Below are positions 7,855 through 18,867 of a stretch of 64,000 nt of DNA, one piece after another. Under the pieces are notes generated by a model, which had not been told where the DNA came from, searched no databases, and worked only from the letters and a program-made list of their open reading frames with translations. Position numbers and translations under genes: made by a program. The first letter of the stretch is position 1. The number at the start of each line of letters is the position of its first letter. Where the stretch lies: assembly GCA_947494195.1 (NCBI GenBank), contig CANLUC010000006.1, positions 32,380 to 96,379 on the forward strand. Reading direction: 5' to 3'. Source of the DNA: an uncultured Nesterenkonia sp. Lineage in GTDB: Bacteria > Actinomycetota > Actinomycetes > Actinomycetales > Micrococcaceae.

Positions 7855-10800
7855 GTGGCCGCCTCCACGCTCACCCACCGGGACCTGATCGCCGCGGGCT
7901 TCCAGGAGCTCGAGCGGGCCTCAGGATTCCTGGCCGACGAGCATCTCAGCGGCCTGGACGCAGCGGTGCTGCTGCGCACCCTGCACTACGCGCCGAACCC
8001 CGATCAGGCGCTGCTGCTGCTGATCCGTCTGGTCGAGCGCGCCGGGAACGTCTGTGACCTCTTCACCGATGACACCGACGGGGTCTACCTGCGCGCGGTC
8101 CCGCTGATCCGGCTGCTCGGGGCTTCCGAGGCGCTGGGCGAGTTTCTGGTCCGCCGTCCGGAGAACTGCGATCTGCTCTTCGAGATCGCCGACACCCTGC
8201 AGGCGGACCGGGACGAGCATCAGCACCACCACACCCCCGACGACGCCGCGGCCATCGCCCATCCGGAGGTCACCGAACCCGGGGTGCTGCGCGCCCGGCT
8301 GCTGGAATCCGTCCATGCGGACCCCGATGCGGAGACCCCCGCCGCCGAGCTGACCGAGGAGTTCACCGCCAAAGAGGCAGGCGTCGCGCTGCGGCGGGCT
8401 TACCGGCGGGAGCTCACCGCGCTGGCACTGGCCGATCTCAGTGCGGCTGATCCCGCCGCCTACCAGCCGCTGGTCTCACGCCAGCTCGCCGACCTCGCCG
8501 CCGCGGCTATCGACGCCGCACTGGCAGTCAGCCGCGCGGAGCTCACTGCGCGCAACGGACGCACCGCCGCCATGGTGGAGCTCGCGGTCATCGGCATGGG
8601 CAAATGCGGGGCCCGGGAGCTGAACTACATCTCGGATGTGGACGTGATCTTCGTGCACCGCGCCGCCGAGGACATCGATTCCGCCGCCGCACGCAACACC
8701 GCCGTGGCCATGGCCTCGGGCATCTCCAAGGTCATCAACGGCGCGGGCCCCGAACCCGGTCTGTGGGAGGTGGACGCGAATCTGCGTCCGGAGGGCCGCG
8801 AGGGAGACCTTTCCCGCACCCTGGAGTCCCATCTGGAGTACTACAAGCGCTGGGCCCACGGCTGGGAGTTCCAGGCTCTGCTCAAGGCCCGACCGATCGC
8901 GGGCAGCCGCAGCCTGGGTCAGGACTACATCGAGGCGATCTGGCCGCAGGTCTGGACCTCCTCCGCCCAGGAGAACTTCGTGGAGAACGTCCAGCGGATG
9001 CGCCGGCGGGTCTTCGACAACATCCCCGCCGATGAAGTGGACCGGGAGATCAAGCTCGGCCGTGGCGGGCTGCGTGACATCGAGTTCACCGTGCAGCTGC
9101 TGCAGCTGGTCCATGGCCGGGTGGATGAGTCCCTGCGGGTGCGGGACTCGCTGACCGCCATCGAGATGCTCGAGGCGGGGGAGTATGTGGCGCGGTCCGA
9201 TCGCGATGCGATGTCTCGCTGCTACCGGATGCTGCGCCTCTACGAGCACCGGATCCAGATGAGCCATATGCGTCGGACTCATCTGATGCCCGTGAAGCCC
9301 GATGAGATCCGCGCGCTGGCCCATGCCGTGCGGCCGCCGAACCGGCGTCGTCGTCCTGCAGGGGATGAGGTGCTGAACCAGTGGCGCGACATCGCCCGGG
9401 AGGTCGCCAGCTTCCACGAGCGGATCTTCTACCGCCCGCTGCTCTCCACCACGGCCGTGCTCTCCGACGATGAGGTGCGGCTCACCGCCAAGGCCGCCCA
9501 GGACCGGCTCTCCGCACTGGGTTACCACGATCCCGCCGGCGCCATGCGGCACATCTCCGCTCTGACCTCCGGGCTGACCCGCCGCGCGAAGCTGCAGCGC
9601 CGGATCCTGCCGATGATGCTGGGCTGGTTCGGCGAAGGCGTGGACCCCGACGGCGGACTGCTCGCCTTCCGGCGGCTCAGCGAGTCACTGGGGCAGAGCC
9701 CCTGGTACCTGACCATGCTGCGGGATTCCTCCGTGGCTGCCGAGCGGCTCTCGCTGATCCTGGCCGGGTCCAAGTTCATCTCCGACATGCTGGAGCACTC
9801 GCCGGAGTCCACCAAGTGGCTCGGGGACAACGCGGCGCTGGCTCCGCGCAGCTTCGAGACCCTCTGGCGCGAGGTCAGCAACAAGATCACCCGACACAAG
9901 GGCGACCTGGAGACCGGGATGCGACTGACCCGGCTGGTACGCAAGCGTGAGACCCTGCGCGTAGCCATCGCTGACGCGGTGGGGCTCCTCGACGTCTCCG
10001 CTGTGGGCATCGCACTCTCCGATGTGGACCGCGCGGCCACGCTCGGAGCGCTGCGAGTGGCCGAGCGCGAGATCTGGGACGCCGAGGGTCGGCACGCGGA
10101 TCTCGCCGTCATCGCGATGGGACGCCAGGGTGGTCGCGAGATCGGGTACAGCTCAGATATGGACGCGCTCTTCGTGCACACGGTGGCCGAGGACGGGAAT
10201 GCCTCGCGGGCCGATGTGCAGGCGCAGAAGCTCGCGGCGCGGGTCAGCGCGCTGCTGTCGAAGCCGCTCAAGCCCGCGATCCGCGGCGAGTTCCCGCTCA
10301 AACTTGACGCTGACCTGCGCCCGGAGGGCAAGAACGGCCCGCTCTCCCGTTCCCTGGACTCCTACGGCGAGTACTACCGGCGCTGGATGGACGTCTGGGA
10401 GCGGCAGGCGCTGCTGCGTGCCCGGCCGATCGCTGGAGACGACCACCTCCTTGACGAGTTCATGGAGATGGCCGATGCGGTGCGCTACGGCCCGGCGCCG
10501 AGCGCCTCACAGATCCGCGAGATCCGTCGGATCAAGGCACGGGTCGAGTCCGAGCGGCTGCCCCGCGGGGCTGATCCTTCCCGCCACGTGAAGCTGGGCC
10601 GCGGTGGACTCAGCGATGTGGAGTGGCTGGTGCAGCTGCTTCAGCTCGAACATGCCCACAACAAGCCGAGGCTGCGCACCACCTCCACGCTGACCGCACT
10701 AGACGTGCTGGTGGACGAGGAGCTGCTCAGCCCCGCTGAGGCCAAGCAGCTCACCGAGGCGTGGACCCTGTGCACCCGGGTGCGCTCGGCGAGCACAGTC

Positions 10801-10971
10801 TGGAGCGGCAAGACCTCAGATGTGCTGCCCTCGGCCCGGCGCGACCTGGACGCCGTCGCCCGCTGGTGCGGATTCGAGGCCGGTGGCAGCGCCGAGTTCG
10901 AGGAGCACTATCTGCGCACCACTCGGCGCTGCCGTCAGGTCTACGAGCGGCTGTTCTACGACGAAGCCTGA
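7855..10971 (+). CDS. glnE: Bifunctional glutamine synthetase adenylyltransferase/deadenylase
   Basis: Two nucleotidyltransferase modules (ELNYISDVDVIFVH; EIGYSSDMDALFVH); GTG start 7855 immediately after glnA2 stop. Confidence 0.92.
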   Translation: MAASTLTHRDLIAAGFQELERASGFLADEHLSGLDAAVLLRTLHYAPNPDQALLLLIRLVERAGNVCDLFTDDTDGVYLRAVPLIRLLGASEALGEFLVRRPENCDLLFEIADTLQADRDEHQHHHTPDDAAAIAHPEVTEPGVLRARLLESVHADPDAETPAAELTEEFTAKEAGVALRRAYRRELTALALADLSAADPAAYQPLVSRQLADLAAAAIDAALAVSRAELTARNGRTAAMVELAVIGMGKCGARELNYISDVDVIFVHRAAEDIDSAAARNTAVAMASGISKVINGAGPEPGLWEVDANLRPEGREGDLSRTLESHLEYYKRWAHGWEFQALLKARPIAGSRSLGQDYIEAIWPQVWTSSAQENFVENVQRMRRRVFDNIPADEVDREIKLGRGGLRDIEFTVQLLQLVHGRVDESLRVRDSLTAIEMLEAGEYVARSDRDAMSRCYRMLRLYEHRIQMSHMRRTHLMPVKPDEIRALAHAVRPPNRRRRPAGDEVLNQWRDIAREVASFHERIFYRPLLSTTAVLSDDEVRLTAKAAQDRLSALGYHDPAGAMRHISALTSGLTRRAKLQRRILPMMLGWFGEGVDPDGGLLAFRRLSESLGQSPWYLTMLRDSSVAAERLSLILAGSKFISDMLEHSPESTKWLGDNAALAPRSFETLWREVSNKITRHKGDLETGMRLTRLVRKRETLRVAIADAVGLLDVSAVGIALSDVDRAATLGALRVAEREIWDAEGRHADLAVIAMGRQGGREIGYSSDMDALFVHTVAEDGNASRADVQAQKLAARVSALLSKPLKPAIRGEFPLKLDADLRPEGKNGPLSRSLDSYGEYYRRWMDVWERQALLRARPIAGDDHLLDEFMEMADAVRYGPAPSASQIREIRRIKARVESERLPRGADPSRHVKLGRGGLSDVEWLVQLLQLEHAHNKPRLRTTSTLTALDVLVDEELLSPAEAKQLTEAWTLCTRVRSASTVWSGKTSDVLPSARRDLDAVARWCGFEAGGSAEFEEHYLRTTRRCRQVYERLFYDEA

Positions 10972-11020
10972 GATCCGCTGCGACGAGACTTGGAGGCCGT
11001 GGGGTCGACTCTGATCTAGA

Positions 11021-11701
11021 TCAGGAGGCGAGCTTGGCGATCAGTGCCTCGGCAGTCTCTGCGGAGGACTGGGGGTTCTGCCCGGTGATCAGCAGACCAT
11101 CTTCGACCACGTAGGAGCTCCAGTCATCGCCCTTGGAGTACTCGCCACCGAGCTTGGTCAGCTCGTCTTCGACCAGGAACGGGACGACGTCGACCAGGTC
11201 GACCCCGGCTTCCTCCGTATTGGTGAAGCCCGTGACCCGCCTGCCCTTGACCAGTGGCGCGCCCTCCTCATCGGTGGTGTGGCGCAGCACGCCTGGAGCG
11301 TGGCAGACCAGCGCGACCGGCTTGTCGGCGCTCAGTGTGGCCTCGATCAGCTGGATCGATGCGGGGTCCTCGGCGAGGTCCCACAGCGGGCCATGTCCAC
11401 CGGGGTAGAACACCGTGTCGTAATCGGCCTCGCTGACCGTCTCCAGGCGAATGGTGGCTGCCAGTGCGGCACCGGCCTCGGCGTCGTCCTCAAAGCGGCG
11501 GGTGTCATCGGTCTGGAAGTCGGGCACATTGCTTGCGGGATCCAACGGCGGCTGGCCACCCTTGGGGGAGGCAAGGGTGATCTCATAGCCGGCATCCTTG
11601 AACCGGTAGTACGGGGCAGCCAGCTCTTCGAGCCAGAATCCGGTCTTCTTGCCGGTGTCGCCGAGCTCGTCATGTGAGGTGAGTACGATCAGGACCTTCA
11701 T
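11021..11701 (-). CDS. Type 1 glutamine amidotransferase domain protein (DJ-1/PfpI-like)
   Basis: MKVLIVLTSHDELGDTGKKTGFWLEELAAPYYRF...DTVFYPGGHGPLWDL...VALVCHAPGVL nucleophile-elbow Cys. Confidence 0.85.
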   Translation of the reverse strand: MKVLIVLTSHDELGDTGKKTGFWLEELAAPYYRFKDAGYEITLASPKGGQPPLDPASNVPDFQTDDTRRFEDDAEAGAALAATIRLETVSEADYDTVFYPGGHGPLWDLAEDPASIQLIEATLSADKPVALVCHAPGVLRHTTDEEGAPLVKGRRVTGFTNTEEAGVDLVDVVPFLVEDELTKLGGEYSKGDDWSSYVVEDGLLITGQNPQSSAETAEALIAKLAS

Positions 11702-11751
11702 ATGGTTCTCCTTGAAGTATGGGTTCTTGGGTTGAACTCCGGCGAGCAGGC

Positions 11752-12795
11752 TCACGCCACCTGAGAGGCATCCTGCGTGGAGTTCCTCTGGGATCCGGCC
11801 GCGCCGGGTGCGAGCAGCTCGAGGGTGCGGTGCTGGACGGACTCCTCCGGCGCCAGGTTCACCAGCATCAGCTCATCGGCCTGCACCTCCTGGGCGAAGG
11901 CGTCCAGCCAGGAGACCACGTCTGTCTGCGTCCCGACGGCGGCGCGCGAGAGCATGCTGAGCACCTGACGGCCAGCGGGGTGGTCCCTGAGCATGTGGAC
12001 GTCGTCGTCGGTGATCTGCCGGTTGCGGCCCAGGTGGTTCTTGATCCACGCGTTCTCCGCCTGGGTCTTCTGCTCCTGAGCGACCTCGGCGTCGTCGTGC
12101 GCGATCACATTCGCGGCCGCGATGAAGTGCGGCTTCGCGTTCGGCCCGGCGAGGGAGTTGGCGGCATCGAAGTGGGTTCGGTAGGTGTAGGCAGCCTCGT
12201 TGAGCATCTGCGGTGCGAAGTGGGAGGCGAACGCGTAGGGCAGTCCCAGTTTGGCGGCCAGCTGTGCGCCGAAGAGCGAGGAGCCCAGGATGTAGAGCGG
12301 CACGTCGGTCCGGGAGCCCGGGTACGCGTTGACTCCGGGGATGCGGCTGTACCCGGAGAGGTATCCGCTGAGCTCCATCACATCGGACTGGAAGCGGTCG
12401 GCCTCGGTGCCGTCCCGGCGCAGCGCGCGCATCGTGGCCCCGTCGGTTCCGGGCGCCCGGCCCAGCCCCAGATCGATCCGTCCCGGATACAGCGTCTCCA
12501 GGGTGCCGAACTGTTCGGCGATCATCAGCGGCGCGTGGTTGGGAAGCATGATGCCTCCGGAGCCCACGCGGACGTTCTCCGTCTGCGACGCCACATGCTG
12601 GATCAGCAGCGCGGTGGCGCTGGAGGCGATATTGGGCATGTTGTGGTGCTCCGCGAACCAGATGCGCGAATATCCCCGCTGATCTGCCGTCTGCGCCAGG
12701 CGCACACTGCGAGCGATGCCATCGGCAACTGTCTCGGGTGGGCGGACGAAGGCGAGATCCAGCAGGGACAGCGGAGTAGATGCGGTTGTTGACAT
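11752..12795 (-). CDS. LLM-class flavin-dependent oxidoreductase
   Basis: [59 protein letters not shown]; start at ATG 12795 with AAGGG RBS. Confidence 0.85.
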   Translation of the reverse strand: MSTTASTPLSLLDLAFVRPPETVADGIARSVRLAQTADQRGYSRIWFAEHHNMPNIASSATALLIQHVASQTENVRVGSGGIMLPNHAPLMIAEQFGTLETLYPGRIDLGLGRAPGTDGATMRALRRDGTEADRFQSDVMELSGYLSGYSRIPGVNAYPGSRTDVPLYILGSSLFGAQLAAKLGLPYAFASHFAPQMLNEAAYTYRTHFDAANSLAGPNAKPHFIAAANVIAHDDAEVAQEQKTQAENAWIKNHLGRNRQITDDDVHMLRDHPAGRQVLSMLSRAAVGTQTDVVSWLDAFAQEVQADELMLVNLAPEESVQHRTLELLAPGAAGSQRNSTQDASQVA

Positions 12796-12898
12796 ATCCC
12801 TTGCAACACCAGGAGGGCTCGATCTCATTCCGGCGGCGGGGATTCGCCCCCGCAGGGCAGCCCCCGGTGCGCCGAGGGACATGGGTTACCGTGGGTCC

Positions 12899-13327
12899 AT
12901 GGCACTCATCACCAGCAATGGCTTAGCCCATGTCCGACTGACCGTGACCGACATCGACAGGTCCAAAGCGTTCTACGACCAGGTCTTCGGCTGGCCGGCC
13001 GCCGTGGACATGTCCGAACACGCCGAGGACCCGGAGGTGCGAACATCTCAGGAGCAGTTCTACGGCGGTGTGGTCTACCAGACCCCGCAGGGCACCCTGT
13101 TCGGGCTCCGTCCCGTGGGGGAGCAGGCTTTCGACGCCGACACCACCGGCCTGGACCACGTGAGCTTCTCCGTAGAGTCCCGCGAGGCCCTGCAGCAGGC
13201 AGCGGAGGCGCTCTCCGCAGCCGGGATCGAGCACGGTGAGATCAACGATCTCCACGACACCGGGCTCGCCATCCTCTCCTTCCAGGACCCCGACAACATC
13301 AATCTGGAGCTCACCGCGCCGCTGTAG
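12899..13327 (+). CDS. VOC/glyoxalase family protein
   Basis: MALITSNGLAHVRLTVTDIDRSKAFYDQVFGWPAA...; TACCGT-N6-ATG. Confidence 0.85.
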   Translation: MALITSNGLAHVRLTVTDIDRSKAFYDQVFGWPAAVDMSEHAEDPEVRTSQEQFYGGVVYQTPQGTLFGLRPVGEQAFDADTTGLDHVSFSVESREALQQAAEALSAAGIEHGEINDLHDTGLAILSFQDPDNINLELTAPL

Positions 13328-13337
13328 TCGATGCGCA

Positions 13338-14771
13338 TCACGCGCCCGGCACCGGAGGCAGCGTGCGGGTCTTGATGAACTCGGAGTACCACCGCGCGCT
13401 GTCCTTCGGAAGCCGTTCCAGAGTCCCGTAGTCCACGCGGACGATTCCGAACCGTTTGGAGTAGCCGTAGCCCCATTCGTAGTTGTCCAGCAGGGACCAC
13501 ACCTGGTAGCCACGCAGATCCACCCCGCGGGCCATGGCGCGGTGCGCGGCGGTGAGGTGCCGCCGAATATAGTCCGTGCGCTCCGTGTCGTGGACGGCAC
13601 CGTCCTCCACGACGTCTTCGAATGCCGCCCCATTCTCGGTCACCATCAGCGGAAGCCCCGGGAACTCTTGGCTGAGCGAGACCAGCAGCTCCTCCAGGGC
13701 CTCCGGCGCGATGTTCCACCCCATGGCGGTATAGGGACCGGGCTGCTGGATGAACTCCACATCATCGGCGCCGGGCCAGGCTGATCCGCCCATGTCCTTG
13801 TGGCCGTCGTTGCTCTGTCTGGCGGTGCTGCCGTCCCATTGCCGCACGGTGGTGGTCGAGTAGTAGTTGACACCCAGCATGTCCAGGGGCTGGGAGATCT
13901 CCTTGAGGTCGCCGCTGTAGACGAAGGACCAGTCGGTCAGTTCAGCCGTGTCTTCGAGCAGATCTGCCGGATACTCGCCGCGAAGCATCGGGTGGGTGAA
14001 CGCACGATTGGCCAGGGCGTCGATCTTCCTGACCGCGTCATGCGAGTCCGCATCTGCGGCGCGGATGGAATGGAAGTTCAGCGTCACCGAGAACTCCGGG
14101 TCATTGGTCGCCACGCTTCGCAGCCGCTGGATCGCCAGGCCGTGGGCCAGGTTCAGATGATGCACCGACTGCAGCGCAGAGACCGGGTCGGTCCTGCCCG
14201 GGGCGTGCGCGCCGGAGCCGTAGCCCAGGTAGGCCGAGCACCATGGTTCGTTCAGCGTGGTCCACATGCTCACCCGGTCACCGAGGGCCGCCCCCACCAG
14301 TTCCGCGTAGTCCGCGAACTTCTCGGCCGTCTCACGCCGCGGCCATCCGCCGAGGTTCTCCAGAGCCTGAGGGAGGTCCCAGTGATAGAGGGTGGCGATC
14401 GGTCGAATGCCGCGTTGCAGCAGCCCATCGACCAGTCTGTCGTAGAAGCCGAGTCCTTCAGACAGTGCTGGTCCGGTGCCCAGCGGTTGAATCCTGGGCC
14501 AGGCGATCGAGAAGCGGTAGGCCTCGAGACCCAGCTCCGCCATGAGGTCGAGGTCCTCTTCGACGCGGTGATAGTGGTCGACGGCGACGTCGCCGGTGTC
14601 CCCGTTGAGCACCTTGCCCGGGGTCTTGCTGAACGTGTCCCAGATCGAGGGGCCTCGCCCGCCCACGTCGAAGGCGCCCTCCACCTGGTAGGAGGCGGTG
14701 GCTGAGCCCAGGAGAAACTCCTGCGGGAAGACGAGCCCAGAGTCCCTGAAGTCTGCTGAATATTCGGTCAT
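13338..14771 (-). CDS. GH1 beta-glucosidase
   Basis: [22 protein letters not shown] and VTENGAA GH1 motifs. Confidence 0.92.
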   Translation of the reverse strand: MTEYSADFRDSGLVFPQEFLLGSATASYQVEGAFDVGGRGPSIWDTFSKTPGKVLNGDTGDVAVDHYHRVEEDLDLMAELGLEAYRFSIAWPRIQPLGTGPALSEGLGFYDRLVDGLLQRGIRPIATLYHWDLPQALENLGGWPRRETAEKFADYAELVGAALGDRVSMWTTLNEPWCSAYLGYGSGAHAPGRTDPVSALQSVHHLNLAHGLAIQRLRSVATNDPEFSVTLNFHSIRAADADSHDAVRKIDALANRAFTHPMLRGEYPADLLEDTAELTDWSFVYSGDLKEISQPLDMLGVNYYSTTTVRQWDGSTARQSNDGHKDMGGSAWPGADDVEFIQQPGPYTAMGWNIAPEALEELLVSLSQEFPGLPLMVTENGAAFEDVVEDGAVHDTERTDYIRRHLTAAHRAMARGVDLRGYQVWSLLDNYEWGYGYSKRFGIVRVDYGTLERLPKDSARWYSEFIKTRTLPPVPGA

Positions 14772-16936
14772 GGGTGAACCTCCACGGTGATCTCAGGTGC
14801 GATATGCGGGGGCTGCTCTGTCTCCGCTGCTTGAACTGGGAATATGGCGCCCTCGCGGGCGTAGAGCGGCAGCGAGTCGAAGCCGTGCCGCTGTCTCAGC
14901 CAGCGGCCGCCCTCGACGGTCTCGCCGGTGAGCAGGTGGGTCCAGTCCCCCTGCGGAAGGTAGAACTCCACGGTTCCGTCCTCCTGCATCACGGGGGCCA
15001 CCAGCAGATCCGGGCCCAGCATGTACTGACGGTCCAGGTAGGCCACCGCAGGATCCTCCGGGAACGACAGTTGCATGGGTCTGAGGATAGGCGTCCCGGT
15101 GCTCGCGGCCGCGCGACCCGCCTGGACCAGGTAGGGGGTCAGGGTGCGCTTCAGCTCGGCGAATTTCCGTGTGACAGAGACGGCGCTCTCGGGGTCTTCC
15201 TCGGCGGTGCCGTCTGCCTGATCGAAGAGCCACGGCACGCGGTAGCTCTCCGAGCCGTGCAGCCGACTGTGGCTGGAGAGCAGCCCGAAGGCCACCCAGC
15301 GCTTGAAGACCGCGGGGGCGGCTGTGCCTTCGAACCCGCCGATGTCGTGGCTCCAGTAGCTGAAGCCGCTCATGGCCAGGGAGAGACCGCCACGCAGCGT
15401 TTCCGCCATGGATTCGAAGGTCGAGGTGGAATCGCCGCCCCAGTGGACGGGCATGGACTGACCTCCCGCGGTCGCGGAGCGGGCGAAGACCACCGCTTCA
15501 CCGCGACCGTGCGTCTCTTCCAGGACCTCAAAGACCGCAGTGTTGAAGAGGTGGGTGTAGTAGTTGTGCATCCGTTCCGGGGAGGAGCCGTCGAAGTAGT
15601 CGACTTCCACGGGGATCCTTTCACCGAAGTCGGTCTTGAAACAGTCGACCCCCTGGTGGACCAGCCGGCGCAGCTGGGATTTGTACCATTCGACGGCGCC
15701 AGGGTTCGTGAAGTCCACCAGCCCCATGCCAGGCTGCCACAGGTCCCATTGCCACACGCCGCCGTCGGGGCGCTTGACCAGGTAGCCGTTCTCCATGGCC
15801 TCGATGAAGAGGGGCGAGCGCTGGGCGATATAGGGGTTGATCCACAGCGAGACCTTCAGTCCACGGTCGTGGAGGCGCTTGAGCATCGCCTTGGGTTCGG
15901 GGAAGACCCGGGGATCCCATTGGAAGTCGCACCAGTTGAACTCCCGCATCCAGAAGCAGTCGAAGTGGAATACGCTCAGCGGGATGTTTCGAGCCTCCAT
16001 CCCGTCGATGAACTGGTTGACCGTGTCCTCGTCGTAGTCGGTGGTGAAGCTCGTGGAGAGCCACAGTCCGTAGGACCACTCCGGTACCTCCGGGGGGCGA
16101 CCGGTCAGGGCCGTGTAGCGTTCGAGCACTCCGGCGGGTGCACCGCCATTGATCACGAAGTATTCGACCCGTTCGCCGGGCACCGAGAGCTGCACGCGTT
16201 CCACCGCCTCGGAGCCGACCTCGAACGAGACATGACCGGGGTGATTCACGAAGACGCCGTACCCGCGGTTCGTCAGATAGAACGGCACGTTCTTATAAGA
16301 CTGCTCACTGGACGTGCCGCCGTCGGCGTTCCAGATGTCGACGGTCTGACCATTGCGCACCACCGGCCCGAATCGTTCGCCGAGGCCGTAGACGAGCTCC
16401 CCGACTCCGAGGCTCAGCTGCTCATGGACATAGGTGTCGGAGGTGAATCGGGTGCTGCGCTCGCGTCCGTTGCCCACCGGACCCCGGTCCACTTGGGCGT
16501 CCTGGTCAAGCCGCACGTAGCCCAGCGCCTTGTCCTTGCTGGAGGTGAGGACCCTGCCAGTAGCGGTGTCGACGAAGCGCAGGTCCCACGGGGCTCCCAG
16601 TGAGACCTCAGCGGTGATGTCGCCGCTGACCAGGCGAGCCACGCCGTCGTCGACGCTGGCCTGGCCATGACCGGACTCAGCACCTGGCAGGTCGAAGGAG
16701 AGCTCTTTCCTGCGGCCCTGGTGGTGTTCCACCGTCACCCCGATGATGCCCGGCAGGGGTGAGGCCAGGGTCACGGTGAGCACCGGGCGATTCAGCGTGT
16801 CGCCGCGTCCCTCAATGACCTTGGTGGGCACCGTGATCTTGATCGTGTCTGCCTCGGTCCAGGCGTCGTAGGCTTCGCGGCCGTAGAGGGCATCGACTCC
16901 TGGGCGAACTTGCCAGAATCCATCTGTGAACTTCAT
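14768..16936 (-). CDS. GH31 alpha-xylosidase/alpha-glucosidase
   Basis: [46 protein letters not shown]-like motifs (YicI-like). Confidence 0.9.
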   Translation of the reverse strand: MKFTDGFWQVRPGVDALYGREAYDAWTEADTIKITVPTKVIEGRGDTLNRPVLTVTLASPLPGIIGVTVEHHQGRRKELSFDLPGAESGHGQASVDDGVARLVSGDITAEVSLGAPWDLRFVDTATGRVLTSSKDKALGYVRLDQDAQVDRGPVGNGRERSTRFTSDTYVHEQLSLGVGELVYGLGERFGPVVRNGQTVDIWNADGGTSSEQSYKNVPFYLTNRGYGVFVNHPGHVSFEVGSEAVERVQLSVPGERVEYFVINGGAPAGVLERYTALTGRPPEVPEWSYGLWLSTSFTTDYDEDTVNQFIDGMEARNIPLSVFHFDCFWMREFNWCDFQWDPRVFPEPKAMLKRLHDRGLKVSLWINPYIAQRSPLFIEAMENGYLVKRPDGGVWQWDLWQPGMGLVDFTNPGAVEWYKSQLRRLVHQGVDCFKTDFGERIPVEVDYFDGSSPERMHNYYTHLFNTAVFEVLEETHGRGEAVVFARSATAGGQSMPVHWGGDSTSTFESMAETLRGGLSLAMSGFSYWSHDIGGFEGTAAPAVFKRWVAFGLLSSHSRLHGSESYRVPWLFDQADGTAEEDPESAVSVTRKFAELKRTLTPYLVQAGRAAASTGTPILRPMQLSFPEDPAVAYLDRQYMLGPDLLVAPVMQEDGTVEFYLPQGDWTHLLTGETVEGGRWLRQRHGFDSLPLYAREGAIFPVQAAETEQPPHIAPEITVEVHP

Positions 16937-17833
16937 TTACTTGACTGCTCCTGCCGTGATTCCTCGGGTGAGGGTGCGCTGGAAGATGAGAAAGAAGATG
17001 AGTGTGGGGATCATGCCCAGCAGCGCCGAGGCGCTGGTCGTGGTGACGTCCATGAGTCGATCGCCCTGCAGGGCGGTGATCGCCACCGGAACCGTCTGGT
17101 TGGCGTTGCTGATCAGGAAGGTCAACGGGATCAGGAACTCGTTCCAGGTCCAGATGAAGAAGAAGACCATCAGCACGCCGAGAGTCGGCCAGCTGATCGG
17201 CACGACCACCGACCACAGAGTCCGCCATCGTCCCGATCCATCGATGGCGGCTGCCTCGAGGATCTCTTTGGGGAACGTGCCGAAGACTGAGGACAGCAGG
17301 TAGGTGCCGAATGCGCTCTGGATCACGACGAAGGTGATGATCACCGACCACACGTTGTCGTACAGACCGACGGAGCGGAAGATCGTGTACAGCGGGTACA
17401 GCAGCACCTCCTGCGGCAGCATGTTGGCCAGCAGGAAGAGCAGTATCAGTGAGACCCGGCCCTTGACCCGTCCGATTCCGATCGCATAGGCGTTGAGCAC
17501 GGAGATCACCACGGCGAGCACCGCGACCACTCCGGCGATGAAGAAGCTGTTCCAGACCTTCTCCGGGAAGTTCACCCGCTCCCAGAAAGTGGTGATCCCG
17601 TCCAGATAGATCGAGGTCGGCAGCGACAGCGGACTGCCGGTGGCGTAGTCAGTCGGTGACTTGAATGAATTGATCAGGATGACGATAAACGGAAAGACCA
17701 CTGCCAGCGCGAACGCCACGATGGCGGCGAGCACGATCCAGTCTCCCAGGGACCGGCGGCTGGTCTTCTTGAACTTGGGAGCGAGGCGGGGTGCCGCTGA
17801 GCTGGCCTGTGGAGTTTCGATGGTGGTCTGCAT
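16937..17833 (-). CDS. Carbohydrate ABC transporter permease (MalG-like)
   Basis: Six TM segments; EAAAIDGSGRWRTLWSVVVPISWP EAA loop. Confidence 0.9.
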   Translation of the reverse strand: MQTTIETPQASSAAPRLAPKFKKTSRRSLGDWIVLAAIVAFALAVVFPFIVILINSFKSPTDYATGSPLSLPTSIYLDGITTFWERVNFPEKVWNSFFIAGVVAVLAVVISVLNAYAIGIGRVKGRVSLILLFLLANMLPQEVLLYPLYTIFRSVGLYDNVWSVIITFVVIQSAFGTYLLSSVFGTFPKEILEAAAIDGSGRWRTLWSVVVPISWPTLGVLMVFFFIWTWNEFLIPLTFLISNANQTVPVAITALQGDRLMDVTTTSASALLGMIPTLIFFLIFQRTLTRGITAGAVK

Positions 17834-18789
17834 CAGTGCCCCTGATCTGCTCGCTCGGAGCGGGTTTGTGCCACGACGAACAGGATTGAGACCGCGAGGA
17901 TGACGACGGTGAGCGCCGTGGCGATGGTCGCTCCGTATCCGACCTGCTGGCTCTGGAAGAACTGGCTATACGTGTAGTAGCTGGGAACGATCGTCGCGTT
18001 GTTGGGGCCTCCGCCGGTGAGTGCGTAGACCGGGGCGAACACCTTCAGGGCCGCGATCGTGCAGGTCAGAGCGACGACGAAGGTCTCCGGACGAATCTGC
18101 GGGAGCGTGATGGCGTGAAAGCGTCGGAACCACCCCGCGCCGTCAACCTCAGCTGCCTCGTAGAGCTCAGGGTCCACCCGCTCCAGTGCAGCCATGAAGA
18201 TCACCACGGGATAGCCGATCTGAACCCAGACCAGCACCGCCATGATGCTGATCAGCGCCGTGTTCGGGTCTCCGAGCCAGTTGCGCTCCAGCGACCCGAG
18301 GCCGACCATCCCCAGCAGCTCGTTCAGCGCTCCGTTCTCGGAGCGGAGGATCCAGCCGATGACAATGGCGGCCACGACGGCAGGGATGATCTGCGGCAGG
18401 TAATAGGTGGCGCGCAGGAAGCTGGCGAGCTTCGAGCCGAATCTGCGACCAATCACATCGAAGAGCGCGGCGGCGAGCACCAGTCCGACAAGTGTCGGGA
18501 CGAGAACCATGGCGATGATCATGGCGATGCTGTTTCGGAAGGACAGCCAGAACGTCGCGTCCCCGAGAAGCCGGGTCCAGTTCTCCAGACCGATCCATTG
18601 CGGGGACACCACGCCGCGGTAGTCGGTGAAGCTGAGGTAGATGTTCCATCCCAGCGGCACCAGGATCACGATCGCGAGCAGCGCGAAACCGGGCAGCAGG
18701 TACCACCAGTAGCTTCGACCACCGACGACACCGCTCCGGCGCGGAAGCGGCCTGGTCTCTTCAGAAGCTTCTCTTTCAAGGGTTGTCAT
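17833..18789 (-). CDS. Carbohydrate ABC transporter permease (MalF-like)
   Basis: ELYEAAEVDGAGWFRRFHAITLPQI EAA loop. Confidence 0.9.
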   Translation of the reverse strand: MTTLEREASEETRPLPRRSGVVGGRSYWWYLLPGFALLAIVILVPLGWNIYLSFTDYRGVVSPQWIGLENWTRLLGDATFWLSFRNSIAMIIAMVLVPTLVGLVLAAALFDVIGRRFGSKLASFLRATYYLPQIIPAVVAAIVIGWILRSENGALNELLGMVGLGSLERNWLGDPNTALISIMAVLVWVQIGYPVVIFMAALERVDPELYEAAEVDGAGWFRRFHAITLPQIRPETFVVALTCTIAALKVFAPVYALTGGGPNNATIVPSYYTYSQFFQSQQVGYGATIATALTVVILAVSILFVVAQTRSERADQGH

Positions 18790-18867
18790 AGGACTCCTCC
18801 CAGTGACCCGCTGTCGTGTCTTCCGTCGGGCGGAGCCACGACAGCGGGTCCTCGTTGTGACAGGGGA

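Noticed and set aside
14774-16603. 609-aa + ORF opposite the GH31 gene
   Set aside because: Mirror ORF of a clear GH31 enzyme.
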